A DNA stretch of 64,000 nt from Monodelphis domestica. Its lineage: Eukaryota > Chordata > Mammalia > Didelphimorphia > Didelphidae. The notes beneath the pieces were generated by a model. The model made no database searches and had not been told where the DNA came from. It saw only the letters and a program-made list of their open reading frames with translations. Shown here one piece after another: positions 33,665 through 47,200 of the stretch. Location of the stretch: positions 542,419,689 to 542,483,688 of the forward strand of contig NC_077227.1 of assembly GCF_027887165.1 (NCBI RefSeq), read 5' to 3'. Position 1 is the first letter of the stretch. The number at the start of each line of letters is the position of its first letter. The translations under genes and the position numbers were made by a program.

Positions 33665-36414
33665 TCCTCCTAACATGAGATCTCATATGATGCCTTTTCT
33701 TATATTTTCCTTTTTTTTTTCACCTATCCAAATCCTCTCCATCCCCCAAGTTCAGCTCAAGCACCATCAACTCCATGAAACTTTCAAACCCAATTGAATG
33801 TCTCCATTTTCTGATGTCTGATGTCCAGATGTTATTATTTAATTATATTATATATAAAGCTTGGGGCATATTTTTTTTCCTTTTAAAGGAATAATATCCA
33901 GAAAACACAGCTTGAAGCTAAAATTATTCCCCCTAAACTAGCTATATTTGTGGAGAGGCAGATATCTACACCAGAACCTCTTTCCTAAGAGGAATAAAGC
34001 CTCATGGCCTCAATCTCCTCCCTGTGAGACACATCTAGATACCTTATGTTTTGGATCCCCAGAGCCTTGCACTACCTAACATTTAATAAAGTTTTGATTA
34101 ATTAATTAATTCTTTGAAGTATTAAGTGCATAAACTTGATATATAGTTTGCCTGCTTAGGAATCCTCATTCTCCTCCTACCCCCAATCTCTGACAGGTGA
34201 TCATTTTTCCTTTCCTTTATATACTGTAGCAAAAAGAAGTTCACTACTTTCCAAGAAAAGTCCATTTTACTTTTGCATAATTCTAATAGTCAGAAATGTT
34301 TTGCTCATCTTAAATAAAAATCTAGCTCTCTGCAACTCCTTTTCCATCCCAATGTTTCTAGTTCTGACCTATAAGAGTGAAAAAGAACAAATATAATCTT
34401 TCAACATAATATCTCTTCAAATATTTGCAAGAGATCATTTATCCTAAATCTACTAAAGAGTATCAGAAACTCAAGGTGGTAACAAAGTTGAGAGGAGAAA
34501 ACACAAGACCTTATTATTCTGGAAGAAGATTTCTTTTGTCTTTTGTCAAGAAATAAATGATTATAATTCCATATGGGGATCATAAATATCATTACAAAGT
34601 AGTTATAATGCATTATCTGAGGTCTAAAAGGCTTAGAAAATGGTCTGAACCTTGTAAGCACAGCAGTTTATAAAGAAGGGTATTGGCTTGTGTGTGTGTA
34701 GCTTAAGGGAGAGGAGGAGAGTACATAAAAGAGAAAGGGAGGAAAGGAGGAGAAAAAAGAGGAGGAGAGAGGAGAGGAAGAAAGGGGAAAAGAAAAACAT
34801 CACTGGCCTGACAGTTGTAAAGAGCAGCTTGTAAAAAGAGATATTGGTTCAACTGTGTGTGGAGCTTGATAAAGGGAGTTAATGTATATGACTGCGGAAG
34901 ATAAAAGTCCTGGTTGTATATTTGGCAGAAATGTTAGGGTCATGGCAGAGTTATGCCTCATGTATAGGCATCATAGCATAAATACTAGGATAGACCTTGC
35001 AAGCTGATTGTTAGTGCTCCCTGAACAGTACCAAATGAACAATAATGAAAGCAGAATATTTAGATATTATCTAGGACAACTTATACTAACCACGGGCAGT
35101 TAGACTTGCCTCCAAGAGTCTATTTTAGAAAAAAGTGCACAGGATGAGAGGGAGACTGGCTAACAGTCAAATATAATAATTTCCTTAAACACAAATTGGC
35201 CAGCAAGTTGCTCATCATTCCAGTTTTCCTCCAGCTTGAAAGAGATAGATTAGGTCAGCAGTTGAATTGAACCTCTGAACTGGTTCAATAGATAACAAGG
35301 ATTGCAGCTATCATTTATCCTGAAATCCCCACTTTGGTTTTCCCTAGAGATAAACTAAATGAATTTTAAGTTTCACTTTTCTGTTTAGGTTTCTATTTTG
35401 TAACCATTGTTGTTGTTTTTCAATACTTCCTCTCTTTTCCTTTTCATTAAAATGCCCTGTTTTTAGGCTATTATTGTCATTTTACACTTAGTCTTTGCAG
35501 GATGTAAAAATTTCCCACATAAGACTTTCAAATCCTTGAAAATAGTCAACTTGTTCCCATTAAATCTTTTCTACCCTAATTTGTCAGTAGTTTGAGATGC
35601 TGCAGGGTTGAGAAATGAAAGCACAGCACTGCCACTTTTGCTCCCTTCTCATCTTCTACAAATGTTGTTTTAGGCACTAGAAGGAACAAATGATAACAAA
35701 CTTGAAGGGGATATGAAGGAACACCAGCAAGTGGCCAGTGATGATGTAAATACTTGAGAAGTTTGGGATCTGGCCTGAAGGTGGAATATGTGGCAGCAGA
35801 TACTGAGGACAAGAAGCTATAGGGAGGGTCCCAGGAGAACAGAGTCAACCTTTCATTCAGCAACAAGGTAGTTCACTCACTGTCTAACAACTCAAATTCC
35901 CAAACAAATATTGCCAGTCTTGAATCCTTTAAGGATCAGAAATTTTGGGCCTGTTATCAATTATGCAGTTTATAGGTCTGAACTTACCATGGCCATCAGT
36001 GATCACATTTACTAGCTAAAGGACAATAATTTTCCACCTGTTCTTGTGTTACTTTGTGAGATAAACTTCATTCACTTAGAAAATCTTCCTCATAAGTTTT
36101 CTTCAACCTCGGATTGAAATTTCAGCAATAGCTAGTTTGTATTAAACAAAGCATTTAAAACAAAGAGGTTGATGGCCTTCTTTTCAGAGCACTGCTATTG
36201 AACTATATGTTTTTCATATCTTGGGACATAGAATGTTTGAAATTAAAGGGATTTTGGAACTAATTTTGTCCAAATGGCTCATTTTATAAAATAGAACTTT
36301 GTTTCACTCTTCTCACTGAAATCCAGTTCATGTGGGAATCAAGACACCACCCCATTTCTCAAGAGCCAAGTGTACAAAAACTTTGAACAAGGCTCCAGAT
36401 GAGAAGGAAAAATA
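33665..36414. other. intergenic, mostly unassigned
   Basis: Between the truncated 3' LTR and the MIR cluster. Apart from the GA-rich tract, only short stray ORFs and an AATTAATTAAT run near 34100 are seen. Confidence 0.5.
34700..34800. repeat. GA-rich homopurine tract
   Basis: About 90 bases of almost pure G and A (GGGAGAGGAGGAGAG and similar), broken by one TACATAAAA. It could form triplex DNA. Confidence 0.8.
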
Positions 36415-36965
36415 AGTCATAATTGCTCATATTTGTGTATTATTTTATAGTTTACAAAGAACTTTTCTCATACTACCCAGAGGCTGGTTGTTCAGGTATC
36501 ATCCCCATTTTCTAGATGAGAAAACTGAAGGTCAGTCACCTTGAATAATTTGCCAAGAGGCAAACAGTGACCAAGGCCTGATTCTGCTTTCTGACCACAC
36601 GTGGAGTATCTTTCCACTGTAACATAAATAATGCCTTAAGTAAGAGAGTCCAAAACCTCATAGATGATACACTCTAATTATTGGAGTGGAGTTGGGGTAG
36701 AACAACTTCATCAATCATCCCTCTTATTAGGGCCTTGAAGGGAACTTAGAGGTCATCAACTTTAAAGTCCCTTGTTTTACAGCTGAGGAAACTGAGACCT
36801 AGTCGTATGAAATTTCGAGAATCATAGGCTTGTAGCAGAAATAAATTTTAGAGGTCATGTAGTCCACCTCCTCATGCTGGTGACACGAGGAAACTGAGAC
36901 CCAGAGAAATTAAGTCATTTGTCCAAAGTTACTGGCAGAGCATAGTATGCGAACTCACTTTTTGT
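36415..36965 (-). repeat. two or three MIR/CORE-SINE copies upstream of CMPK2
   Basis: 36415-36605 has TTTTCTAGATGAGAAAACTG and TTCTGCTTTCTGACC. 36730-36965 holds two overlapping GAGGAAACTGAGACC segments. All minus. They fill the DNA just before the CpG island. Confidence 0.6.
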
Positions 36966-37259
36966 GACCGGAATCCATCTGATAATAGTGTAAGGAAAAG
37001 CTGCCTTGACAGTCATGGGGCCTGAATCCTTAACTAGCTCTGATACAATATCCTTTCCTGCCCCAAATCAGAGGCCTCTCATCAGTCAGGCCCAGAAATC
37101 TCACCTTAGGGCCTAGCGGCTCAAAGCGACACCCCAGGGGGATAGATGGAAGCTACAGTCTCCTCCAGCCCCTCCCACCCCAGGCTTCCCAACCACCCAG
37201 CTAGGCCTAGGTGCTAGAGTTTCATTGTTCTCAGCACCCAAACTAGGAATACTAAACCG

Positions 37260-38150
37260 TCCCGGCGGCCCTTTCCTTTCCCCCAGCTCGCTTCTAAGGG
37301 GAGGGCGCCTGTGGCTTCTGCAGCCCTGGACTTTCTCTGGCGCTGGCCGCGCGGCCCCGCAGTGCTCAGCCCCCGCCCACCTCTGAGCTTTCGTTTCTCC
37401 GCGAGCCTGGCGGACAGCGGGGCCTCGCTTCACCCGAACCCCAATCCTATCGGTAGGTTTCGTTTCTGGGTCGGTTTCCTCTTTCCCACTCCCATCTCAC
37501 CCGTCCGGGGCGGGGCCTGCAACCCCTAGATATGGCCTTCGTCCCTCGTCTAGGCGACTTCATCCTCAGGTTTTTGGAGAAGATGCGGCCGTCGCAGGTG
37601 CCAATTTCCTGCCTCCAGTCCACGGATATGCACACGCCCGACCTGGGCCAGGATCGCCGCTTCGTCTTGGAGCTGCCAGATTCTGGGCTGGCTCATTTCG
37701 CCCTCTGCTGTGACAAAACGGACCGTGGCGCCTTGGCCCCCAGCGATCCCCGGCTAGAGACGTTCCTCCTCGCGCCGGGGCGCAGCTACTCCGTGTTCGT
37801 ACCTGTGGCCCCAGGCTCGGGCTACGGGGCCCGGATTCGGGCTGCGCGCCAGCACCAGCACCTGATAAAACAACTTAGCCAGGTTCCTTTCCAGCAGTGC
37901 CAGCTGCGGCGCTTGCTCTCCTACTCTCCGGGCAGCCCGCCGGGGAGCACGGAGAAGGGTTTCGTACTGTGGGATCCCAGAGACTGCTTGGAGACCGAGC
38001 GCGCCTTGCAGGGGCTGCTGGTTGCCTGTGAGGCCCCGCGCCCACATCTGGGCGTGTTCGAGGCTGACCTCAGTGGCCAGCTGTGGCAGAGGCAGTGGGA
38101 GCTGCTAGGAGGAGCAGGAGATGGAGGGCTGAAGCCGGTGGGTAAAGCAC
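37260..38150 (+). promoter_or_regulatory. CpG island over CMPK2 promoter and exon 1
   Basis: This is the only long GC- and CpG-rich stretch in an otherwise AT-rich window. It includes a GGGGCGGGGC Sp1-type box near 37507 and no TATA box close to the ATG. Two copies of TTTCGTTTC (37389-37397 and 37458-37466) resemble interferon-response half-site pairs but have a one-base rather than two-base spacer. The transcription start is probably between about 37300 and 37500. Confidence 0.7.
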
Positions 38151-38254
38151 GAGTGGTGCCCACTAAGGAGCCCCAGCTTCACCCTGCTGTCCCAGACCTA
38201 CCCCTCTCTGTGGTGTTTCCCAGTCTTGAAGAAGTCAGAAAGGTTTTTAAGGAG
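37532..38254 (+). CDS. CMPK2: CMPK2 exon 1 (coding part)
   Basis: Exactly 241 codons from an ATG in fair context (G at +4) to donor GTAAGG at 38255. The exon is GC-rich and forms the body of a CpG island. Residues 1-~40 do not align well with human CMPK2 apart from the first residues (MAF..RL). From about residue 43 the match is clear, through to the [10 protein letters not shown] segment near the end. Confidence 0.94.
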
Positions 38255-41200
38255 GTAAGGACTCTTTGAGACTCCTCTCAATGTTCTAAATGAAAACAAA
38301 CAAACATATAGCTCAAGGCATCATAGGATCATAAATTTAGAATCAGAGGGGACTAGCGGTGCTAGATGGCTCAGAGGATTGAGAGCCAGACTCAGAGATA
38401 GGAGGTCTTGGGTTCAAATGTATCCTCAGACACTTACTGGCTGTGTGACCCTGAGCAAGTCCCTTAACCCCCCACTGCTTAACTCTTGCCACTCTTCTGC
38501 CTTGGAAACAATACTTAATTGATTCTAAGATGGAAAGCAAGGGTTTAAAAAAAAGAAAGTGGGGGACCACTAGAAAAATCCTCTCATTTTACACATAAGG
38601 AACAGGGAATGTTTTAGATGTAAAGAAAAAAAATATTTTTTTCTTAGAAGTTTTAATGATTTGCCAAAAAAAAAAAGAAAACAAAAACAACCCAAATAGG
38701 GTGAGAGTCAAACTTGACCAAAAAAATGACTGAACTGAATGTAACACCAAATTCATCAACATTCCAGAAAGATTCTTCAAGAGGAAAGTAAAGATGCTCA
38801 GTTTAGGAGGAATGTGGTTCTTTTCACTAAAGAGAGAGAGCTGTTTCAAGTTGAAGAATAAGTCTAGAGAACAATGAAGGAAATGCCCATCCTAGCCATA
38901 GTTTTGTTTTTTTTTTTGCCTAATTTAGGGATAGTAAATTCAATGTAAGCACTTTCTTCTTGAAGGATCTTTCTGGAAAATCAATGCACTTGGTATTATA
39001 TTATATTTTTTCTAAAACTCTTACCTTCCATCTTGGAATCAATACTGTGTATTGGTTCCAAGGCAGAAGAATAGTAAGGGCTAGGCAGTGAGGGTTAAGT
39101 GACTTGCCCAGGGTCACACAGCTGAGAAGTGTCTGAGGCCAGATCTAAACCTACAACCTCCCATCTCTAGGTCTGGCTCTCATTGAACTACCCAGCTGTC
39201 CCCATATTGGGGTTTTCTGGAGTGGTTTGCCATGAGGAAACTGAGGCAAACATGGGTAAGTGACTTGCATAGGGTCACACAGTTACTAAGTGTCCAAGGC
39301 CAAGTTTGAACTCAAAAAGATAACTCTTCCTGACTCTAGGCCTTGCATGCTATCCACTGTGCTACCCACAGTAGCACAGTGTCAGGAGGGTGTCAGGAAC
39401 TAAAGCTTGAAAGGCCTAAGAGAGAGAGGGGACAGATAAAAAGAAACACTACTTAGAATCATCCTTAGGCAGAACTACACAAGGGAAGGGGAGAGATTTG
39501 ATCAAGGTCCAGAGCTGAAAGGTAAGGAGGAAATCCCCTTCAGTCTCTAGTTTCTGGCTTTTTCCATTGATAGATATTATCCTTAGTATATTAGATGAAT
39601 AAGATGTTCAGTTTCTTATGGATTAAAAAGATCTATTTATTCTTTTTGGTATTTAGAAATGTTTGGTTTAGGATAGAGGGAAAATTAGGAAATCCCTAAT
39701 TTCTATTTTAACCTAAATTCCCCTCAGGGGTTGAGGGCTCAGGTCTGGAGACCTGAGTCCCTCATGAGATTGTGAAGTCAGGCTGTTGTTCTTTTGGGAT
39801 ATAGAGGGATATATAGTTTTTAAAGAGATCAATTGAAAATCTTCTTGGGTGGATAGTCTAGGAATAAGTCTGTATCTACCTCTACTGAGGAAGGATGGCT
39901 AATCTGATTTTTTCAGATAGATGAGGGATCACAATAGGTTGAACTCAGCAAGATGTTCCTTTCTATTCCAGCACAAAAAAGAGAACACCCTTTCCAATTG
40001 CTGATCTGCTTTTCTTGGCTAGAGGTTCTAGCCCTATTCCCCATTGACAGCAAAATTCCATTCTCTTCCTGCATGAGGAGTTTTCCTTCAAACCAAGTCC
40101 TTGCAATTCAGTCTGTTACTCTCTCATCCACAACTGTTAAGACCTAAAGTCTTTTTTAAAAAAATGTTTGTCTGGTTTTGTTTCATAATAATTGCTAGAA
40201 ATAAAAGCCATAGTACTTACTCAAAAATGAACCTAAACAATCCTAAGAGGTTAGGAAAGAGAAAATAAAAAAACAGGGAAGGGGAGACTTTATCCAAGAG
40301 TAATCTCATAGAACTGAGGTATTTCTTTTTACAAGGGTGAAAACAGCACTCGGTCCAGGCGGTTTTAATTCATTACAGAAAAAAAAAAAAACTTTTTTCT
40401 AAAGTTTTCAATAACCAGAATTACAAGTATGACTTCCAGTACCCAGTTTGATTGTTCTTCTTCTTGAGGCATGGATATGATATGACTATAGAGTAGAGAC
40501 ATCTTGATAATAATAATTCAGACAGACTGGAACTCCAAATGTGTGTTGTGCTACAATGTTATAACCTTAAGGCTTCATTAAGAATATTTTCAAAAGTCCT
40601 AGTTTACAATATAAAAACTCCTTTATTATAGTCAGAAAAAATCTTGTTATCCCTTTCATTAAAAATTTTGTTATGAACATAATAGTCACCATTAACAAAT
40701 AAGAACATTTTGACCTACTAAGAAAAATGAAAATTGTGAATGAAGTTATCTTCTGTGATATATATTTTCTATTTTCTTTCAATAGTATTTTTTCTAATTA
40801 CATTTACAAGAAAATGTTAATTCTTTCTCTCACATTTTGAGTTCCATATTTCTCCCTTCCTTCTCCTTCACTGATACAATAAGCAATTTAATATAGGTTA
40901 TACACGTGCTGCCTTTTAATACATATTTCAATATTCATCATGTTGTGGAATTAGACATATATCATTAAAATAAACTTGAAGAAAATAAGGTGGTGAAAAT
41001 GATGCTTTGAAATTCATAAGAATCCGTCATTCCCTATTTGATACAGGGTTGAAGGATATAAGTAGGCAATTTTTAGATGAAGAGATCAAAGCTACCAATA
41101 ATCATATGAAAAAATGTTCGAAATCACTCTTGATTAGAGAAATACAAATGAAAAGAACTCTGAGGTACCACCTCACACCTATCATATTGGCCACTATGAC

Positions 41201-44200
41201 AGGAAAGGAAAATAATAAATGTTGGGGGGATGTGACAAATTTGAGATATTAATGCATTGCTGGTGGAGTTGTGAATGTATCCAACCATTCTGGAGGGCAA
41301 TTTGGAATTATACCAAAAAGGCCATACACAATGCATACCCTTTGATCCAGTAATACCACTATTATCTCTTTATCCCAAAGACATAAAAAAATGGAAAAGG
41401 ATTTGTTTGTACGAAAATATTTATAGCTACTCTCTTTGTGGTGGCAAAGAGTTGGAAACTAAAGAGATGTCCCGCAATTAGAGAAAGGCTACACAAATTG
41501 TGGTATATGACAGTGAAGGAAATCTGTTTTGCTATAAGGAATAATGAACAGGATGATTTCAGAAAGAGGTGGAAAGACTTACATGAAATAATGCCGAGTG
41601 AAATAAGCAGAACTAGGAAAACATTGTACACAGTAATAGCAATATTGTGGAACCATCAAATGTGATAGGCTTTGCTACTAACAGTAATAGAATGATCCAG
41701 GACAATTCTGAGGAACTTATGACAAAGAATGCTATCCATTTCTAGAGAAAGAACTGTTGGAGTCAAAGATGGAAGCATTTGATTTATTTTTTGTTTATTT
41801 GGATATATATTTTTAGGATTTTGGTTTTATAAAATTATTCACTTACAAAAATTAATATAGAAACACGTTTTTCTTGATAATACATGTATAACCCAGATTG
41901 AATTGCTTGCGAACTCTTGGAGTGGGGAGGGAAGAAAGGAGGGAGACAATTTGAATTATATAATTTCAGAAAACTCACATGGAAGTTTTTTATTAAAATT
42001 TAAAATAAGAAATTGCACCAAATTAAAAAAAAATACTTTGATCAATACTGAGACTTCGCCAGTTCTTTCTATGATGGTGGATAGCATTTTTCATTGAGTC
42101 TTTTGGAATTTTCTTGAATCATTGTGTTATGAGAGTAGCTAAATCATTCACAGTTGATCATTATACAATATTGCTATTACTCTGTACAATATTCTTCTGG
42201 TTCTGCTCACTTTACCTTGCATAAAATCATATATGTCTTTCTAAGTTTTTTCTAAACCTTCCTTTTTATCATATAATATAGTTCTTAAAAATGTATAACA
42301 TCATAGCAACAAAATCACCATATTTACTTGAAATGCCTATTTAAGTCATTCATTTTTACAGAGGAGAAAACTGATCCTCAGAGAAATGAAGAAAGTTGAA
42401 CAAGGTGACACAGCAACTAGTGGCACAGACAGGACTAGAAGTTAGCTCTCCTAACTTCAGTTTTTGCAAAATCACCAGCATGCAAGATGCCAATTTTAGA
42501 GTTATTTTTATGGTATTGTTAATAGCCATTCACATTTCTATGATATCTAAAGGTTTGCCAAAGATATATTAAAAAGTTATCACTTTTTACAAATGAGGAA
42601 GTTGAAGCTTAGTTTCCTTGATCTCCCCTCAATTTATGGCATAGTAGAAAAAACGTAACATTTGGAATTGAGAGACCTTTGTTAGATGTTTACACCTGAC
42701 TCATTATTTGTCTGATGTATGCTAATTGTGTGACAGCCTTGCTGAAACTCAACTTTCTTATCTTTATGGTGGACATAATAATACCTGTGGTAGTCACCTT
42801 ACATAGAAGTCGAGAGGATCAAATAAGGATATATATATGTAAAATGCTTTATCAATCTTTAGAGGACAAATGTAGTATCATGCTACCTTTGAGATATTTC
42901 TCTTTAGAGAGGCTCTTTTACTGTCTTTATTATGCGAGGGGAATATAAATTAAATGTTATGTGAGGAGAATACAATCAATCAGTTTCTGCCCCTTATATT
43001 TTGAATCATCAAGTGCTGGAAAGCCTTCTTATAAGGAAGGATTTCTAACCTTGGCTCTGTGATAGATTTCAGTAGGTCAATGAATTTGGATAAGAAAAAA
43101 ATCACATCCTTATATGCACTAACTGCTAACTAAAATTTAGCATACTCTTCAATCATTTAGAAACATTATTCTGAAAAAGAGTTGGTTTCAAAGACTGCCA
43201 AAGGGTTCCATGACAAAAAGTTAAAGAACCTCTGCCTTAGAGAGTGAGGCTCAGAAGGAAACTGAAACAAAATAATGAAACATGTTCCTTATTGATACAT
43301 GCAGGACATATCTCTTTTGGGAGAAGAATAAAACTGGATGGGAGGAACACAAAAGGGTCCAGATTTGAATCAGGAAGAAGTAAGTATGAGAGTAGATCTA
43401 TGCTGGGCAGCAGTGTGGACAAACTAGGGTTACTAAAAGGGATCATCACAACTTAGATCATGGACTTGGTTGAATGTGGCCGTGTGACACTGCTGGGTTT
43501 ATGCCCCAAAGAGAAAATAAGGAAAAAGACTTGTACAAGAATATTAATAGCTGTGTTGTTTGTGGTGGCAAAAAATTGGAAAATGAGGGGATGCCTTCCA
43601 GTTGGGGAATGGCTGAACAAATTGTGACAAAGGAATAATGAACTGGAGGAATTCCATGTGAACTGGAATGACTTCCAGGCATTGATGCAGAGTGAGAGAA
43701 GCAGAACCAGGAGAACATTGTATACAGAGACGGATACATTATAGCACAATCGAATGTAATAGACTTCTCTACTAGCAGCAATGTAATGATCCAGGACAAT
43801 TCTGAGGAACTTATCCAGAGGAAGAACTGTGGGAAAAGAAACACAGACGAAAAACAACTGCTTGATCACATGGGTTGATGGGGCTATGACTGGGAAAGTA
43901 GACTCTAAAAGATCACTCTAGTGCAAAAATTAATAATATGGAAATGGGTCTTGATCCGTGACACATGTTAAACCCAGTGGAATTTCGTGTCAGATGCAGG
44001 AAGGGGTTGGGGGGAGGGGAGAGAAAGAACATGAGTCTTGTAACCTTGGAAAAATATTCTAAATCATCTAATTAAATAAAAATTTAAAAAAAGAAATGGG
44101 ACTTGAATTCCACAGAGAATAAAACTCTTGGTTTTAGTCAAGAGCAGTTGCTTCTCAATAAATAAGATGCAGAGGATTAAAAATGAACCTGAGAGAAGGT

Positions 44201-47200
44201 TCATAAAGGTTGGACACTCTATTGAGATAGTTCACGTTAAGTGATTGCTTACTACTACCTTAAGCAGCTAGGTTGTGGAGTAGATAGAGTGATGGGTCAG
44301 GAGTCAGGAAGAGTCTTCTTCCTAAGTTCAAATCTGGCTTCGGACACTTGCTAGCTTTGTGACCCTGGGAAAATCACTTAACCTGTGTGCCTCAGTTTCC
44401 TCATCTATAAAATGAGCTGAAGAAGAAAATGACAAATCTCACCAGTATCCTTGCCAAGAAAATGGAGTCAGAAAAGAGTTGGACACAACCGAAATGACTC
44501 AGCAATATCCTTAAGAAGATTGAACTTGGAGGTCCAGGCCTTGAGTTCAAATCCTACCTCCCCATGGGACCTTGGTCAAAACAATGAACCATTCTGGGCC
44601 TCAGGTTTCCTATCATTCATTTGAAGGGGGTTGACTTGGCTATATTGGCTCTGAGATTCCTTTTATCTCTAGATCCTAAATGGCGAGAAGCCATGTCAAT
44701 AGGGATAGGAAACTGATACCCAAAGGGAGATTTTCTTATGAGGCAGCCTGAGAGAAGACTGGTGTTTTTGCCAATGAGCAGACTGTGCTATCTGAGAATG
44801 CTTAGACAATTGAAAGACTCATTACAGGAAAGCTTTCCTCTGAGTGATGAACTTATTTGACCATAACAGCTCTCCAAAACTACTAACACATATTTATACT
44901 GTACATACATAGGAAACATGGCATAAAGTATGGATCCCTTAAGTATTAATGTGTTTAAAGTGTTAGTTAGTTTATGTAATATTTAAAGGGATTGTAGAGA
45001 ATATTGAAGAGGTATCAGAGGATAATACAGGGGATACAGAAGGTTTTGAGCAGGGAATGGAGTAGTTGAAGGGACAGAGGGAATATGACTGCCAGTGAGG
45101 TAAAAGGAGGGAGATGCCCCCTGCCAAGAGGCTATCTTTGAAAAATGTGGTTCTCAGAAATGGGAACCTATGATAGCCTGAGGGAACATCTTCTCTATTG
45201 ATTGATGTTGAAGATACCCCAGGGCAGGTAAGCAGGGAACCTCCTGAGGAACAAGCCTCCCCCCAGACCAAGGTCGCCCAGCAGGGGTCCAATGAGGACT
45301 GTTTATGGTTGAATGACTGTCCTTAAGTTCAGCTTCCTCTATGTCCTCCTGAAATGATGGTCCTCTTATCTGACTGTGATTATTTAAATAAAGATTAATT
45401 TAATAACAAGTTTGGATTGGGGAGGTATCAGGGAAGAGGGAATCAGGATTTCCCTAGATTGGGTTTGAGTCTCTCTCAGCTTTTGAGCTGAGGCCAGGCT
45501 GGTGGAGGGTTTCTTTTATTCCTGCCTATGCTAATCTATGTTAGCTTTCTTAAGTTCAAAGTCTTAGCAGTAGATAGCAAGAGGAAGAAAAGGTTCTGAC
45601 CTGCAGATCTGGTTGGGCCTATCTCTTCAGGCTGATGCCCCTAAAGACCAGCTGTACAGTAAAAACTGCCCCCTTAAATCCTTTTGTTTAATGGAATGAT
45701 TACAGGAATCCAGGTAGAGCACATAGTTGGGGAATATCCAGGAATAGAGGTACTTCTATCCAAAGACAGTGTGAAGATTGGATTTAGCTATCTCCTGATT
45801 GTAACAATGAAAATACTTAACTCTTTATTTTGAAGATAAAATTGTAATCTCCTAATTGTAACAATGAAGGTACTTAGCTCTTCCTTTATAGTGAAGATAG
45901 AATTGTAAGTTACAATCTATTTTCAGATTTTAACTACAAAAAGGTGTTAAGTAACTACAAAAGGTGAACTTACCAAAAGAGGTGTTAAGTAACCCAAAAA
46001 GATGTAATCTAACCAGAGAAGGTGAGAACTAAAGAGTGGGCAGTCCTGGAGAAAATCTAACCAAAGAACGTGAGAACTAAAGAATGGGCAGTCCTGAAGA
46101 AAAGCATATGCTGTGATTTGTAACGAGAAAATTTAGAGGAGGTTACACAGGAGAAAAAGGTCTTTAAATAGAGGGGGAAAAGACTGAAGAGGACAGTCAG
46201 TCATCCAGGCTTGGAGTGAAAGATCAGTCACTCAGAGTTGAAGGGAAGACAGACTTGGGAGATTTGGGCACTGACTCAGAGGAGAGACCAGAGGGCAGAT
46301 ACCCAGACTTCTTTAAGATTGTCTCTGTTGGTGAGTGTAAAGCTGACTTAGTGACCCCACCCATCTGGAGGAGTGAAGCCTCCAGGAAAGGCCCACCTTC
46401 TTGAGACTCTCTTCCCCTCGCTGGGGCTTAAATTCTAACTGGTATCAGAAGAACCCAGAGTTTTTTTCACTCTCTCTCTCATTCCTTAATATCTTCCTTC
46501 TATTGTAAATAAACTACTATAAATTCCATTTACTTAGTAATTTATTTTGGAATTTAGAAATTAAAATCCCTGGCGACCACCTAATTAATATATTTCAGTC
46601 CAACCACAATTAATTTTAACAACAGGGAGAGAGCCCTCCTTCCAGTCAGAGGGCAAGGAAAAAAATTCCTCAAGCCCAACTGTCACTCCCAGAAGTTCCT
46701 CCCCCCACCAACTGTCATTCTTGTCAATATCTTCTCTCTAACATTTCAACTGCTGTTTGTTCCACCTGAGTGGCAGAAAGTCCAAAACTTGCTTCAGTTT
46801 TCCTTTCCACATTTATATGACTCTTGTAAAATAGATTTTACTAATATCTTTTGTTTTTTACTTTACCTGTTTCCCAACATAGCATTTTCCCCTCCCTCTC
46901 CTAGAAAGCTATCTCTTATAATAAGTAATAAAAATGACAAAAGGTCAACAAGGTAAAATAATATATTGAAAAAGTCTGGTGTGTTATGCAATGTGCCAAA
47001 TCCATAGTACTGCACTTCTTCAAAGAAGTCAGGGAAGGTTCTTTTCATGGTTCTTTAAGGTTATAATTTTTGCACCACACAGTGTTAGCTTTTAGTTGTT
47101 GTTTTTTGTTTATGTTGCTGTTGTCATTGTGAGTATTTATTTTCTTAGAATGCATACTTTGCTTAATATCATTTAATATCTCTTTCCCTCTTGATCTTTA

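Noticed and set aside
37113..38163. Minus-strand ORFs in the CpG island
   Set aside because: GC-rich shadows of CMPK2 exon 1 and its promoter, without conserved motifs.
44972..45292. 106-codon minus-strand ORF
   Set aside because: No recognisable domain or splice partner, and it adjoins an LTR-like repeat. Its composition fits chance.
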